Shown: positions 45,311 to 59,200 of the stretch, one piece after another
Numbering within the stretch: the first letter of the stretch is position 1
Layout: each line of letters begins with the position of its first letter
From: Dioscorea cayenensis subsp. rotundata
Lineage: Eukaryota > Streptophyta > Magnoliopsida > Dioscoreales > Dioscoreaceae
Assembly (NCBI RefSeq): GCF_009730915.1
Contig: NC_052489.1
Coordinates: 1,302,001 to 1,366,000, forward strand
Direction of reading: 5' to 3'
Length of the DNA: 64,000 nucleotides
The notes under the pieces: generated by a model
What the model saw: the letters and a program-made list of their open reading frames with translations, nothing else
The model's database searches: none
Told to the model about the DNA's origin: nothing
Translations under genes and position numbers: made by a program

Positions 45311-48300
45311 TCAAAGCACAGGCAAGCGGGGGCCTTCCGGTTCACTGGCATCAACGGAGTAAACATCCACAGGTGCATTAGTGCAGTCCATTGTACTGTT
45401 TCTGAATCTGGGTCCACCTCCTCGACGGTGATCAAGATAGATCACTATGACGGTGATATCATCGTGAACATGACGCCTTATTCCCTTCTCGATCCTTTTA
45501 ATGTCATTGTATCTCATTTCTCTTTTCTTTGCAGCTTCATTCAGAGCAGCTCTCACCAACCGCTTTGCTATTCCCTGTGAATTCACTTTTGAGAGAAATG
45601 CAAAGATAATATCAAAGGCTTGACAAGGACAGAGGAGAACAGCAGGCTCACCGGACGTGGGTTTTTGAAAACTATCTCCACTGCATCTTCATCGGTTAGT
45701 TGCTCCCAGAGGCCATCTGAGGCAAAGATCAGAAATAAGTCATTGGCTCTGAGCTTGCGGACTTCAATAGATGGCTCAGCAGTCATGACCGGGCGCTTCA
45801 ATGGGATTGGTGAGACTATTCGTTGGAATAATGGGTCCCGACTGAACTCGGGTTTCTTCAGGTAAATGTCACCAATAGATCGTGATACCTAAAAGGACAG
45901 ATATGAGATCACCATATACCAAAATGCTATTTGTTCACCCAAATGCTTGCAAGCATGCAATGTAGAATGTTAGTTGTCGTTATTGAATTCAAGCAGGTAT
46001 AATTGAAAGAAGTTTTGCACCATCTTTGTTGATTCTAAGTGGATACAGAATACATGCACACAATTCTTGAAAAGATGTTTAGTGGTATAATTGTCTTAGA
46101 CTTGAAGCATATTCATCACCTATCTTTGAAAAAGGAATTCCAAGAAGGTCTAGGGTTATATCAAACAGCACCTTCAACAAAATGTCACTGTTGAGGAAGA
46201 AAACAGAGCCATAAGAAATGGCATTAACACAAATAGAGAATGAGGATGAATTCAAAAACACGGAAAGGTGTAGCTAAAAATGATTATTCATCATACTTGT
46301 ACTCAAACACTATCATATAATGAAAAACTACTAACCATAAACAAGCAATTCTGCAAGTTGCAACATCTTTGTACCACACCACTCTTGAAAAGAAAATTCC
46401 CATGCGCATAACAGAGACATCAAGTAGAAAGGGGCAATGGATTGAAGTACAAAACAGGTTATCTAAAGTTGAGAATAAATTGTCTCATGTAGAATATTGC
46501 TTTAAATTATTGGAAAAAGGAAGTCAAAGCATATTTGTGCATTATGTTGCCTTTGATAATGACTAAAGCAGAAGTACATTGATCCATGGTATACAGGGAT
46601 ACTGCCACTAAAAAGCATACAATGAGGTTGCTCAAGAAAAACAACCATATCATTATGGTGTAATCTAAAGTTCAAAAGTAGTCCTCCGCAAGAAATAAAC
46701 TGAAATCAGAATGGAGGAGAGACACCAAAACAAGACCAATAATATAGAGCAAAGATGCTTATATTTCATGGATATATTTGCTGATTTCAAAAGGGGAAGG
46801 TTCATGAACTAGTACACAACAAATGTGTGTCATAACAACTATGTACATTAATATAGAATAGCCTGCAACTTTAAATAATGCAACTGTTTAGTAACTAAGT
46901 TCCAAAAAAGAATCTGATTCCAAACTTCTTTTCTGTCAATGTAAAAGTAGGGCAAGCTTTACTGAACAACAAACTAGAAGGATTAAGGCAGTTAATGTTT
47001 ACTTAAGAGTCATATATGAAACTGAAATCTAAATCGAATTACTGACATGATAAGATCAATAACACTGTCAATCAGTGATCATGATGCTAACAGCAGAGCA
47101 TAGTAAGCTCAACCACCGCAACAATGGTATTAATCTATCTACCACATCTCCAAAATCAGTGTTTAAGATTATTTCTTAACACTTCATGGCTAGAGAGCAT
47201 CAATCAACGCATTCAAAAGGAATTGAGACCAAAGCTTTATCATCAGTCTCTTCAACTTGTATTTGTGTCTAGCTTTAGCAAAAGGATTTTGAGAAGGCCC
47301 TTCACATCTTCCAAATGCTAAAAACAAAGGATGAATAAGAACAAAAGCTAAAAGAGGACGTGGGGATAGATTGATATGTTTTGTCATCATTCAAAGTAAG
47401 TCCAAGAATTTAAAATGTTCTAAAGGTACAAATTTATCAGGCATCTTCTCACACGAAGGTTCTGTAATAGATTAGATCAACAGGATTATGGGCAGAGAAA
47501 CAATGGCTAGGAATTCCTCACCTGAATGATTCCTTTAATCCGCCAAACACCTCTAGTATAGACGACAATGTGGGAGTCATCCGGATGAAGTTCTGTAAGC
47601 TCCTTCCTGACCTCCTCCACAGCTACATTATGATCACTTGACAGGCGCTCGGCCACCACCGCATTCCCATTCGCACTTCGTCTGCCAAGCACCGCCCTTG
47701 AGTCTCCCAAGTTTGCCACATAGAGCACATCATCAACAATTGCCCCAACAAGGCAGCATGAACCCACTGAAGCAATTTGAGGCCTTGAAAGCCATGACTG
47801 CTTCACCAGATGCAGGAACTCCTCCTCAGTTGCATCAAATGCCTTCCTTATCACTTCCGCCGATAAGCCCCCTTGCTCCGAAGCAAACTCTATCCAATCA
47901 AATACACACACAAGAAAAAGTTTTTAGAAAAAAAAAAACACATACAAGAGATGTTCAAATAAATTAACAGATTCAAAGAGGAATCTCATGGCACTCTTAA
48001 ATCCAAATAGAACTCTATCCGTTCAATAAGTATAACACACAATCCTATTGACCAAATTATTGAAGTAGAACTCAAATAATATTCCATACTTGAAGCAAAA
48101 CCCTTAACCAATTAAAACTACATATCATCAAATATCACAAAAGCATGAAAGAAACTTCAAACTGAACTTTATAAAGCTTAAAACGAATATAGTAACATCC
48201 ATTAAAAAGCATCAAAAGTGAAACTTGGCCACCCTAATAACTCTCCAAACCAAACTCTATCCAATTGAAACCCACTAAAGCGGAAACAGTCAACCAAGCA

Positions 48301-48599
48301 CTTCAAACCAAACCCTTACTGTGAAGATGTGGGAAAAGGCGGCTGTTAACGAACCGAGATGCCTCCGGACCACCATGGCCGTCATAAACACCAACAAGCG
48401 TCGCCGACGGTGACGTCAACACCTGGCCCTGGTCCTCAAGCGCCATGTTCGCTTGCGCCACCGCGATGGAAAAGTCCCCTGATGCATGCGGCTTTAGCTC
48501 CATATGCCACAACAACCCATCGCCGCCACCGCCGCCGCCATCTCCCCTCCACCCCACGCACCTCCAACACGATTTCAGCATCTTCTTCGCTCGATCCAA
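45311..48599 (-). CDS. Protein phosphatase 2C, clade-D-like
   Basis: Four exons on the minus strand: 48599-48320, 47889-47522, 45888-45652 and 45574-45311, all with GT-AG junctions and continuous frame, giving 382 residues. PP2C motifs are GVYDGHGG (metal-binding Asp 73), VGSCCLVGAIVDDVLYVANLGDSRAVLG, RIKGIIQVSRSIGD, ASDGLWEQL and HDDITVIVIYLD. It is a Mg/Mn-dependent Ser/Thr phosphatase. The short N terminus before the catalytic domain and the FASEQGGLS / WRIKGIIQVSRSIGD segments fit plant clade D, whose members dephosphorylate plasma-membrane H+-ATPase and are inhibited by SAUR proteins. That specific role is inferred from the clade. A Gly run (21-26) near the N terminus is encoded by a GCC repeat. 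Confidence 0.93.
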
Positions 48600-49533
48600 G
48601 CCTCAAAAATCCGACCTTTTACTCCTTTTCGCTACCTCTCTCTCTTTCTCTTTGCTTGAGAACGAAGGAGATGAGAGAAAACGGAGAGGAAAAACGGGGT
48701 ACGCGTTGTTTTCCAGCCTTTTTTTCTATGGACTTTGAATTGGTGGTTATTTTATAGCAATGCCCTCCAAAAGATTCGTTATTACATTTTAATCCTTTAA
48801 TAGATTTCTTTTTCTTTGTTTTTTTTATATTTACATGGTTTACTTGCCATTAAATTTATAAAAATGTGATATTTTGAAGGACTTCCTGGCACTTTAACTA
48901 TTTCCTGGCATTTGAATTTTAATTTGTCACTTTATACAAAGCTACAAATGTGTTTGTTATGAATCCTCATTTGTTGGACTCGTTCAATATTCTATTCAAG
49001 ATTCAAAGACTTGACAGGCCTTGGGGTAAAACTAATTTTTCAAAAAAAAAAATATACATATATATAATTAAATTTGATTTCTTTAAAAAAAATAATACTA
49101 CTTATTTTGAGGAAAGAGAAGGTCTTTGGATAAGAAACAAGGGGATGAAATAAATTCCTGGATTAAGTCAGATGTTTTTAATACTGTATCCTAAAAACCA
49201 ATTAAAAAAAGAAGAAAAAAACACTTTGACACATTGGAAACCACGAGTTAATTAATCACTTTGAAAGCAAAAATAGAAACAGGCCATGGTGGGAGCATCA
49301 CTGACTATTGCCATTAAAGCTCACTGTTCTTTATTGTTTGATGTGCACCACAACCAAGTGGATTTCCAAATGGGTCACAAAAAGTTTAGCCAATCCACAA
49401 TGTCATTTGCCACAAAGATTTGCCTCAATTCCATGAAGTTTGATCTTCATATCTTCATATAAACAGATACAAAAAAGATACATCACCTAATCACAGTTAG
49501 ATACTTCTCCATAAGGAAGATGTACAAAAAATT
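48600..49533. other. PP2C upstream region and RING-gene 3' flank
   Basis: No separate gene. A CT-rich stretch at about 48630-48660 (GA-rich on the minus strand) just upstream of the PP2C ATG looks like a pyrimidine/purine leader. The remainder is AT-rich. Confidence 0.55.
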
Positions 49534-51689
49534 CTATTGCCTCTTTGCTGAAGAAACACTGGTTTTTACAGTATTGCGACAATTCGGGCAATCTCCGCAG
49601 CTTCTCAACCATGGCTCCAAGCAAATGCAATGGAACAGATGCCTGCAATACAACCGAAACAACACATCCCCTTCCTGAAACTTATCTAGACATATACTAC
49701 ATTCAGGGAATTCCATAGATTCATCATGTTCTGCTTCTTTGAATGTTTCATGATTTAAACTGCAAATTGCCTCTGAGGTAAGCCCGGGAGGTTTCTTCCT
49801 CGGACTCTGAGGAATATATTCTTGGTTTGCTTCACTGGCAACACTAGCTAAATGTCTGCCTGGTGCAGACCACTCACTTGCATTCCAAGGTTCCCAGATT
49901 TCAGTACCAATAATAGATAAATCATCATCTGCTTCAATTTCATCCCATAAGATGCTTGGAACTCCTGGCCCAAATCTATCAACAGAAAAGAAGGTCCAAA
50001 AATGTTGGCCATATCCAAATGCTCTTGTAAAGCATTTATTCAATCAAGGATAAACCATGCTCACGAATATAAATAAAAAGTAGGTCTACCTGCTTCTTGT
50101 AAGGGAAGCACCTCTTAATCTCTCTGCAAGCCTTGCCTGGGCAAGTAGTACAGTACCAGGAAGTCGATCATTGGTATTCAAGCTAAACCTACTCACTCTG
50201 CTACTTGGAGCAGCTGCGTTTCTGCCATCACCGATCCTATATTCACCGGTGCCAGCATGATCTGGCCAGATAAATTGATGCTCCTGAAAAGCATGCAAAC
50301 ATCAATACACCTTCACAATATGATCAAGCTTTCTTAGCTTGATCGTAGAATAGACAAGCTTTATACCCCACTAAGTAAAATGTAAAATTGATCCTCAAAA
50401 TTGAAAGCGCTAATTTCACCAACTAAGCTAGGTGACACTAGATTACATGGGAAACCAGTGGGATGTGGAGTTAGCATTATACATATCACTATAGACAGGA
50501 ATTTGCCAGCCAAATGTCTTCGTATATTGATGCACAAGGAATTAACATAGTATCATCTGATCAAAAGCTTTCTAGCAAGTAAGTTCCTGCTGCAATGGTC
50601 ATTGAAAATGCATGCTAGAATTCATTAGTTGCACAACAAATTCACGTACTTATGAAAAAAAGTAGTTAACAAAGATGTTTCCATCAGGAGGGAATAAGTG
50701 TGCATGACACAACACAAAGGTTTTTTGGTGAATGATTCAAGCAGGGATTTTTTTAGAATATCAAAACAGGTTAGCCATGATAATATATATCAAGGAGCAT
50801 TAGAGTTCCAAAACAGTCTGTACTTCTCCGGAAATAGTGTAGAATCTGTAAACTTAAAAGGCCAGAATGAGAATCCTGCATTCAATAATTCTCATGCTTA
50901 ACAATGATGGTTCAACTAAGCCTTCACCATTAAAACAAACCATAACATGTGAATAAAGCAGGTATGTGTGCTTTCCAAGTATGAAATCAGATGTTCTAAG
51001 TCCAAGATACCCAGCAACAAGACCTCGCCGAGGAAAGATACTTCTATAATTGAAGGATGTACCAAGGCTTGAACAGAAGATCTTACATAAAAAATACTAC
51101 TTGACCACAACAAAACATTGTTTGACCAAATTAAAAGATACCATGATAGGTCGAAGTGGACAAATGTCAAGGGGCAATGAGCTCAATAAAACAAAAAAAT
51201 CGAGGAAAAACAAAAGACTCTATTTGCAGATGGTTAAAAAGATTTTCGATGTCATAACAAAGATTGCGGAATAGAACCCTTTTACTTTGCGAGGGAATTC
51301 AATAACAGCTTCAATACAAAATAGCATCAAAAAGTAATTTTTTTTTTAAACAAAATCCACTAAAACACAATTGCGTGAAAAACCCTAACAACTAGTTCTC
51401 TAAATCGTGAAAAACTCCCTCTAATTCAACGTTACGGAATCAAACACGTAGCAAAAGGAAACTGAAACAATCTCCAAGTGCTTACCACCGGGGAGTCATT
51501 GCGAGGGATGGAACGGGGCCGGCGCAAGGTATTGCGATCCTCATGGGAGTTGAGATCGAGTCCATTGCGTCGATGGTGGCGGCGGTGGCGGAAATCAGAG
51601 CGAATAGGAGCAGGAGTGGGGTTGGAGAGGGGATTCCGGCCTCCATTGCGAGATCTCAAGGATTGGAAGAGCTCGGAGGCGCTCGTCAT
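49534..51689 (-). CDS. RING-H2 E3 ubiquitin ligase
   Basis: Three exons: 51689-51486, 50283-50090 and 49975-49534, 279 residues with consistent phases. The C-terminal RING-H2 finger has C225, C228, C243, H245, H248, C251, C262 and C265 (CSICLDKF...YCRHLFHCICLEPWL...CPNC). The N terminus is Arg/Ser-rich and low complexity with no membrane segment, and an acidic/aromatic stretch (WDEIEADDDLS...EIWEPWN) lies in the middle. RING-H2 proteins recruit E2 enzymes and ubiquitinate targets; the substrate is unknown. The region upstream of the RING matches no family I know. Confidence 0.9.
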
Positions 51690-52829
51690 GCAAGTGATTG
51701 GGATTGAGATCGGGTGAGATTGGGTGGGGATTTGGGAGGAAGCGATTTCGAGGAAGGAGAAGGCCTTTTTATGGAGGAAAGAGGCGCGATATTTCGAGGC
51801 GGGTGAGCGTTCATCATCTTAAAGATATAAAAATAGTAAAATTTTCAGGGTGTTTTTCGTAAACGCCACATTTACAAAGTTACAACTATATACTTTTGTC
51901 TTATTTCCAAAGAAAGAAATTTATTAATTTAACATATTATTTTTATTTAAAACGGTAAGAATTACACAATATATGACATATAAATAATTTTTTTGAGGGC
52001 TAAAATAAATTAGGGGATAAATATAACATATTTTAACATAAATATTAGACAACCATTTCTATATGGTTTGATATTTTTCAAGATTATTTTATTGGTTATA
52101 GAAATATTTCGATTAATTATGTATTTAAATAAAATTAACCAATGGAAAATTAATAATAATAATCTATTAATTATATATATAATTATTTATTTTATAATTA
52201 ATAAAAATAAATGATCACTGATCTAAAGTGATTATATATCAAATCTAGTTTTACAAATTTTATTTTTAATGGTTATATATCAAATCTAGATTTATAAATT
52301 TTTAGACTGAACACAAAATCTCCATAAAACACTTTTAACAATTGCACCAATACCACTAGTCAAACATTTTGCTTTACATAAAAAAATAAAAAAATTTCAT
52401 TTTAATTTAATTTAGAGCATCAAAATTTGTGACAATTAATTTCATTATTTGTTAAGGGGGTGGCTGGTAAAAACAAGCATCTATAAAATAAAATAAATAA
52501 GAAATAAATAAAGAATTCTACACCTCACTGTAATTGCTCTGCAACTTCTTGTCTTCTCTGAAGCCTTTCGATTTTGGTATTTCATTTGAGAATATGTTCA
52601 GCAGTTTCTCATTGACTAACAATGAAAAATCTTGTAATACTTCCTCAAAAACACCTCCAATTAATCAACAACACCATTGCAAATCAAAATACAAGCTTTA
52701 TACAATGAGAACATGTTTTTTGACATTTGATATATCTATTGGCAAAGCAACATGAATTCATCTTTTAAAGCATTGCAAGCATGACATAAATTTAGCACTC
52801 GAAACATTGCTGCTCTTCTTTCTGTTCAA
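51690..52829. other. Intergenic region, AT-rich
   Basis: Contains the promoter of the RING gene (first about 150 bp, moderately GC-rich), then AT-rich DNA, then the 3' flank of the DUF1230 gene. No coding region supported. Confidence 0.6.
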
Positions 52830-55150
52830 TTAATTAAGTAGATCATCCCACTTGCAGTATTGTCCTCCAGCTAATGCGCGGTAGTAACGATCTCTGCAGT
52901 AAACTGGCCTTCCACCAGCAGCCTCAGCTGCAGCGGCCGCAAGATCGTCATTGTCTTTTACTTCAACTGGTAATCTCAGCAGCTCTTCTTTGCTGCAGGA
53001 AGTTCTAGATAAGTGATTTGAAGTTGGAAATCAATGAATTTCAATTCACTTAAAAAGAGTAGTAAGTTGTGATTTGATGCCTTAAACTCGGCTTGACATT
53101 TGAAGTTGAATTGTTTCCTTGTGATTGAAACACCCGAATGCAGCAAATCCTCAAATGGAGTCGCAAATACGAATAACGATATGGTAGTAACAAGCAGTAC
53201 TCCAGTCCCTACTAATGTTTGCTTTAGAAGCTTGATCACAGGCTTCACCTAGGAATGAAAATGAGAATTACATTGCAAAAGAAATCAGGTGCTTGTACTG
53301 GAGTTTTAAAATTTTCATGGTTTGTTATTCAACTATGAAGTGCAAGCAATGGTGCTAGATGATTTCATTTAACGTTGTTAGAATTGTATAAATCATTGCT
53401 TTTCAAAGTTTATCCTTGTTAGAATAACAGATGATTAGACATGAATTTTTGTGTTTGTATAAAAGAAATGGTACCTTATATGAGCCCAGTAGCCTATCAC
53501 GAGCCAAGACCTGAACAAAAAAACATAGGCATGATCTCAAGAGCATGATAAACAAGCTATAAGGGCATTACATTGAGATTCAACATGTTAAAAAGGTATA
53601 CAATCAAACAATGAGAACAGAAATTATATTGAATGGGCAGTAGAACATCCATATTTGACAATTCAATAATGTGCATTTTGCGATTCAGTTCTCTTGAAAA
53701 ATGACAGTAGTTTCTGACATTAAGTCCTAATTTATATGCAATCTATCAGAATACATATTTGAATTTTTCACAGGTCATGTAATACTCTGGTATGGTTTAG
53801 GTGAGGATAATTTTCACCCCTGATTATTCTATTTTTATGTAATTTAGATATCAAATTTACCGTCATTTATTTTCAACAATGATAATCTTCAATCTGTACA
53901 TCTACAAGTGAAATTTAATCTAGATAATCTTCCAATAAGTTGACTCAGAATTCAGAAATATTGAAGTTGATTTCTACACTTCACTTCTTGCCAGATTTGA
54001 TCTTTCAAACTATATCGGTTTTCCAAAGATCTGTTACTAACCTCTGGTGGCTTTACCCACATTTGGCCATCATACCACCCAGTCTCCTCATATGGAACCA
54101 CAGCTGAAAGGAGCCTATTGCCCACATAACTCCATCCCTATCATGAAAGGTTACATGAAAATAAGTAGACAATATCTTCGACAGAATGAATGACAACTGC
54201 TGTACATTTTCTAAAGCTGCAAATTTGATAAAAATCAACCTGCAGCTACTAATTAACCAATAGAAGTTGATAAAAAGTATTGAAACATCAGCTAATTGAA
54301 TGCCAATAGGATCATTATTGTATTGTGTTCTGATAACAGTTCTTGAAATCAGTTAAATGAACAGCAAAGGTAGATACCAGATATATTCGCAACACGACAA
54401 GAGACACCAGGAGCAGAGTTCCAGTTCCAGCAGCAAGTGCAAACCTCAAAGGATCCTACAGATATAAAAAATGCTACTTCAGTTGCTTGTATAATTGAAT
54501 CTATTACCTTTTAATTTCCTATACATTTGCTAAACACTCAAAGTACTCATTTCTCAGCATTTTTACATACACTCTCAATTTAATTATATTTCTAAGCATT
54601 CAAACTAAGAAATGAGCAGGAACTTCCATCCTCCTCAAAATGATTCAATCCATTATCTTTAATTTGTTATAAATTAACTTCAATTCAATACTCCACAAAC
54701 CTTGGAAGGATCAAAGCTTGCAGCAGCGATTGGACCTCCAAGAACAATGAATGTCACAAACCACAAGCCCCCAAGACGAAAGAAAAAGGATCCAGGACTC
54801 AATTCTCCCCAGGAATAAAGAATTCCATCTTTCAGAGATGAATACTCATTAACCTATTAGAAAAACACAATCACCCACAAACCAAGCAGCATCTCAAAAG
54901 AGGAGAAGAATGAACCCACTGGTCTCTGCTCAAAAGGGACTTCAATTTCCAGCCCAGGATTCCATCTCTGGCCAGCTAAATCTCCAGTTCCTCCTTCAGC
55001 CCCATCTTTGAGAGCTTTAAAGGTGACAAGCTTCCATCTTTGCTGCAATTTCAAGCTCCAAACATGGAAAAACTCCGGAGAACTATTCCTTCGGACATTG
55101 ATTCTGGTGCCAAAGATTGCATGGCTGGAGAATTGGGCAGCTGTGAGCAT
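52830..55150 (-). CDS. CGLD27: CGLD27/Ycf36-like DUF1230 plastid membrane protein
   Basis: Seven exons on the minus strand: 55150-54920, 54853-54701, 54455-54378, 54137-54042, 53510-53475, 53248 to about 53130, and about 52996 to 52830. The first five junctions are clean GT-AG; the exon 6/7 junction is uncertain. An N-terminal region rich in Ser/Arg fits a chloroplast transit peptide. Then come VPFEQRPVNEY, two hydrophobic segments (FVTFIVLGGPIAAASF and ALAAGTGTLLLVSLVVLRIYLGWSYV), and the family signature PYEETGWYDGQMWVKPPEVL. After these come a third hydrophobic segment (VGTGVLLVTTISLFVFA) and the C-terminal CRDRYYRALAGGQYCKW. Algal and cyanobacterial relatives are Ycf36. The Arabidopsis homologue responds to iron deficiency; its exact biochemical role is not established. 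Confidence 0.88.
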
Positions 55151-55324
55151 TTGCAGTGACTGAAGGGAAGAACAGAGGGAGTGATTTCTCTCTGTGTTTC
55201 AATGTTTATATGTTGTTCTTTGTTGTGTTTGTGGCCATGCATTCAGTTTTATTATAGCCGTTGATCGTTTGGATTTTGATACTGTTGCTTATCTCGAGTC
55301 GGGAGACTGGGAAGCAGGAGATGA

Positions 55325-55330
55325 CACGTG
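55325..55330. promoter_or_regulatory. G-box CACGTG
   Basis: Palindromic CACGTG within GACACGTGGC, 175 bp upstream of the CGLD27 ATG. This is the ACGTGGC form bound by bZIP/bHLH factors. Confidence 0.45.
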
Positions 55331-55387
55331 GCTAATGCCTTCTCACACACAACCATTGCGTGCTGATCTCGGACATTGCGTGGTCAG

Positions 55388-55393
55388 CACGTG
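55388..55393. promoter_or_regulatory. G-box CACGTG, second copy
   Basis: CACGTG within AGCACGTGGGA, 63 bp further from CGLD27 than the first. A pair of G-boxes is compatible with light, ABA or iron-bHLH control; which one applies is not shown by the sequence. Confidence 0.45.
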
Positions 55394-56234
55394 GGAATCT
55401 AATCTTTAAAATGTATTTTTCACAAAAATAAAAAAATAAAAAAAATAAAAAAATCCCATGTGAATTGTTTTTATTTATTTTTAATAAAAAAATCTAAATT
55501 TTTATTTGTTTTAGAAAGATTATTACACAAGATCTCAATTAAAAAAATTTAATATGTCCAACTATATATTATTTTTTTGACAAATCCAACTATATATTAG
55601 ACTAATGACAATAAATTTTCTGTATTGAATATTTCATATTTTTGCCGAATTTTAGTTCACATAAAATAAAAAAATACAGGTGACTTGAGATATATTTATT
55701 TTTAAAAAAATTAAACAAAAATGCATATATTATTTTAATTAATTTAAACGTTTTTTAGATTTTATAAATAAGTTAACTATTTTTACTAATAATTTTTTTT
55801 TTGAATAAAGTGGATAAACCACAAATTTATTAGAAAAAAGAGAGGAATAGAGAGTACCAAGTATAGAAGTAAAATAAACCAAACTGGCAAACAACAATAA
55901 TTATCAATAATTTAAATCAGACGTTTTTTAGACAGATGAAATGAGATTTTTTTAAAACATAGTTTCTTTTTTTAAAAAAAATAATTTAAATTACAGGGAT
56001 GTAACCAGAAAATGTAAAGGCGGTAAAATAGTTTAAATGTTTTCAAGGGTGTCTTGAGTAAATTTTCAATTCAAATATAGCATCTCTTTAGTTTAGCGAA
56101 ACAAAGACCCCGAAATCACGCCCATAGAAAACCAACCCTCCCGCGTTGAAGATTCAGAACCCTCGCAGTCTTCGAGGTCTCTCAAACCCTCGATTGATCG
56201 CCATTGCTCTCCTTCTCCGCTTCTCGATCCCTAG

Positions 56235-59200
56235 ATGTCGATGGTCGTCTTGATGAAATCCGGCAAAGCCCGGCCGCTTTGGAGTTTCCCCGCCGTGCTC
56301 ATCGCCTGCGCCGTCCTTTCTTTCATATCCGGCTTCTTCTTCGCCTCCACGCTTATCGTCCCGGTAATCACCCCTTTTTCCCAGATTTCTGGTTTTGCGA
56401 TCTGATTCCTTTTCCTTTTCGGTGTTGTGATCATGGATCGATCTTTGCAGGACTCGTCCGCCGGCGACCCGCATCGGTTGAGGTTAACGGAGATGAAGCT
56501 AGATCGGATGCCGGCGTTGCCTCATGGCGTCACTGGTGAACCTCGCTCCTCCGTGATCCCTTTTCAGGTTCTTTAAGTCTCTCTTACTAGTTACTGATCA
56601 GTGTTTTCTCTTGGTTATGATTAGATTGTATGGCTATTTTGATCAACTTGAGTATTAAAGTTATCGAGGTAGTCCAATGTTTTCTTTCAAGTATTCATCT
56701 CATTCATGGATGCCAATCATCTCGAATTGCAATCTGATGCACTTCATTACATTTATTATAGGTTTGGGATGTGAATTCTTGGATATTGATAGAAGGAAGA
56801 ATGTGACATATAAAGATAAGCTATGAGTTTGATAGGCTGATTGCTTCATGGATGCTTAGTTATCTTGAATTGCAGTCATATGTGCTGCATGTTAGATGTG
56901 ACTCTCTAGGTTTGTAATATGAATTCTTTAAATATGCTGTTGGAATTGCATTTTGCTTTTAGTTTTGATTGGAGTCCTGATTAGAATTTCTCTAGTAAAA
57001 TAATCAGTTTATATACCTTCTAAATGAATTGCTAAATGTTCTATTTGTCTTCTTCTTCTTCTTTTTGACAATAGAGGATGTTGAAGGAGGATTGTTTTGC
57101 GGCTGTCTGAAATGTTATATTAGTCTATAAATTTAGCCGTGTAGTATGAGGTTCCTAATCTAAGTTTCCATTGTGCAAGAGCTTACCCTGTTGAAAATGA
57201 CTTTCGATTTTTGAAACAGATTTTGAGCTGGAAAGCCTCGGGCATTTTACTTTCCTAATTTTGCCACCGCAGAACAATGTGAAGCTATAATACAAATTGC
57301 AAAATTAAGCCTTAAACCGTCCACATTAGCTTTACGAAAGGGAGAAACTACTGACAGTACTCAAGGAATAAGGACAAGGTCAGCTTTTTTTGTATTCCTT
57401 TCAAGATAAATTAATGAAAGAGTTTCACAAGGTAACAAAGATATTAAGCATGCAATATAACTATATACAGTTTTAGTCCCCAGTAGCGGAAGGGTTGCAT
57501 AGAACAGTGTATTTAAATTTTTAACAAGTCAATATGGGCAACTGTCATCAAATTTATAATGTTGCACACTCATTTACCTTAATGAGAATACTGCATCATT
57601 GGAAATAATATGGAAAAATTAAATCATCTTTTGTATTTTAGCATTTATATGTGGCATATGTGTCTCTATTTATCAACCTTGATGGTGACTATGACGAGTG
57701 ATGTTGTATCATCATGAAATTAGATTCTTATGCAGAAATTTTCATGTAGATTTTTTTAGAAGTGTATTCATCACCCCTGCAAGTTAGATTAAATTCCGCA
57801 TATTTCTGAATGTTGCTTCAATTATCTTTAATTTTCCGTTTTCGGCCATCCATTGTCAGTAAATGGACCATGTTGATTCATGTGGATTTTGAGTTGGCTC
57901 ATCATTGTTTGGTTTTGCAACAGCTCAGGTACATTTATCAGTGCATCAGAAGATTCAACTGGAACACTGGACCAGATTGAACAAAAGATTGCAAAGGTTA
58001 CAGCCATTCCAAGAGAACAAGGGGAGGTAATTAGCTCTGAATATTGTATTATGTACTTCTTTGATGAGTTGTATCATTAAAGTATTTAAACATAAAAAAG
58101 CCAGGTCGCATGCTCAACATTCCTCTGAAAGTGCTTCCATTCAGCCTTCTGTCAAATACCAAGTTATTGCCATTTGTAATTTTGTCCATGAGTTACTAAC
58201 TGTTGTTAGGGCTGAACCTTGTGAATTTTAAAACATTAAATACAGATGTTGTAGCTATACATGATTTCTCTTGCCTGCCATTAATGTTTCTTTCATTTAA
58301 AGTTTTAAATATTAAATTCTCTATTTCAGGGAATTTCTAAAGTTGACTGTTGAGTAATCTCAAGCATATCACCATGTTGCAGGCATTCAACATTCTCCGA
58401 TATGAGATTGGGCAGAGGTATGCTTCTCACTATGATGCGTTCAGCCCAGCTGAATATGGACCACAAAAAAGCCAAAGGGTACAGTCTTAGCTACAGCATA
58501 GGATCTCCCCTTGATGTGATTATTATTTTTCCTTTACTTGCACTGCACTGAAGGACCACTTCTTTGAGCTGTATTAAGTTTAGTTCCTATTGCGCTAGAA
58601 TCAACTGTCTTGCTTAAGATATTTTATGGACTCTCTCTCTCTTGCTATATATATCACATGAAACTATTTGTAGAGACTCATGGATACAACATTAATGGAG
58701 TATAGCTTTGATGGTCAAGTTTCAGTAGTGAGTTCTAAGCGGTCAAAATGTATGTTCATTATTTATTATATTTATTCCCTTAGATTGAGTTTTTCATATG
58801 GGTTTCTTTAACTTGTTTATTTTCAAATTCATTGCCAAAAGTTTAGGTTAACTTGAAGAGTGACTAGATCTTTATCCTACCACACTACTCCTGTGTTCTT
58901 GCTTTGTACACTCAATAAGTTAGATTCTTTTTAGTACATGAAGGTTTTCTAGATCCTATGATCTGGATTTAACTTTATTGAGTTCATTTCCCTATTTTTC
59001 CGGCCTTTTTAATTTGATATAGATGAATTGCTTTTTGTTGTCTTTATCTGATTTTTGCTTTCTCATTGAATATTTTGCTCATAACTAAGAGTTCTCTCGT
59101 TTGAGTCATCAGATAGCTTCTTTCTTATTGTACCTCTCAGATGTCGAGGAAGGGGGAGAAACAATGTTTCCTTTTGAGGTTTGTAGGAAAATCATGTGAT

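Larger units (their letters stand above)
55151..56234. other. Divergent promoter region of CGLD27 and prolyl 4-hydroxylase
   Basis: About 1.1 kb between two divergent start codons. The CGLD27 side is moderately GC-rich with two G-boxes; the rest is AT-rich with a long A-rich block at 55410-55460. No coding region. Confidence 0.65.

Noticed and set aside
46079-47390. Several short frames between PP2C exons 2 and 3
   Set aside because: They fall in a 1.6-kb intron, are short, and show no family resemblance.
52830-55150. Possible chloroplast DNA insertion, because Ycf36 is plastid-encoded in some algae
   Set aside because: The gene has spliceosomal introns and a transit-peptide-like N terminus, so it is the normal nuclear gene.
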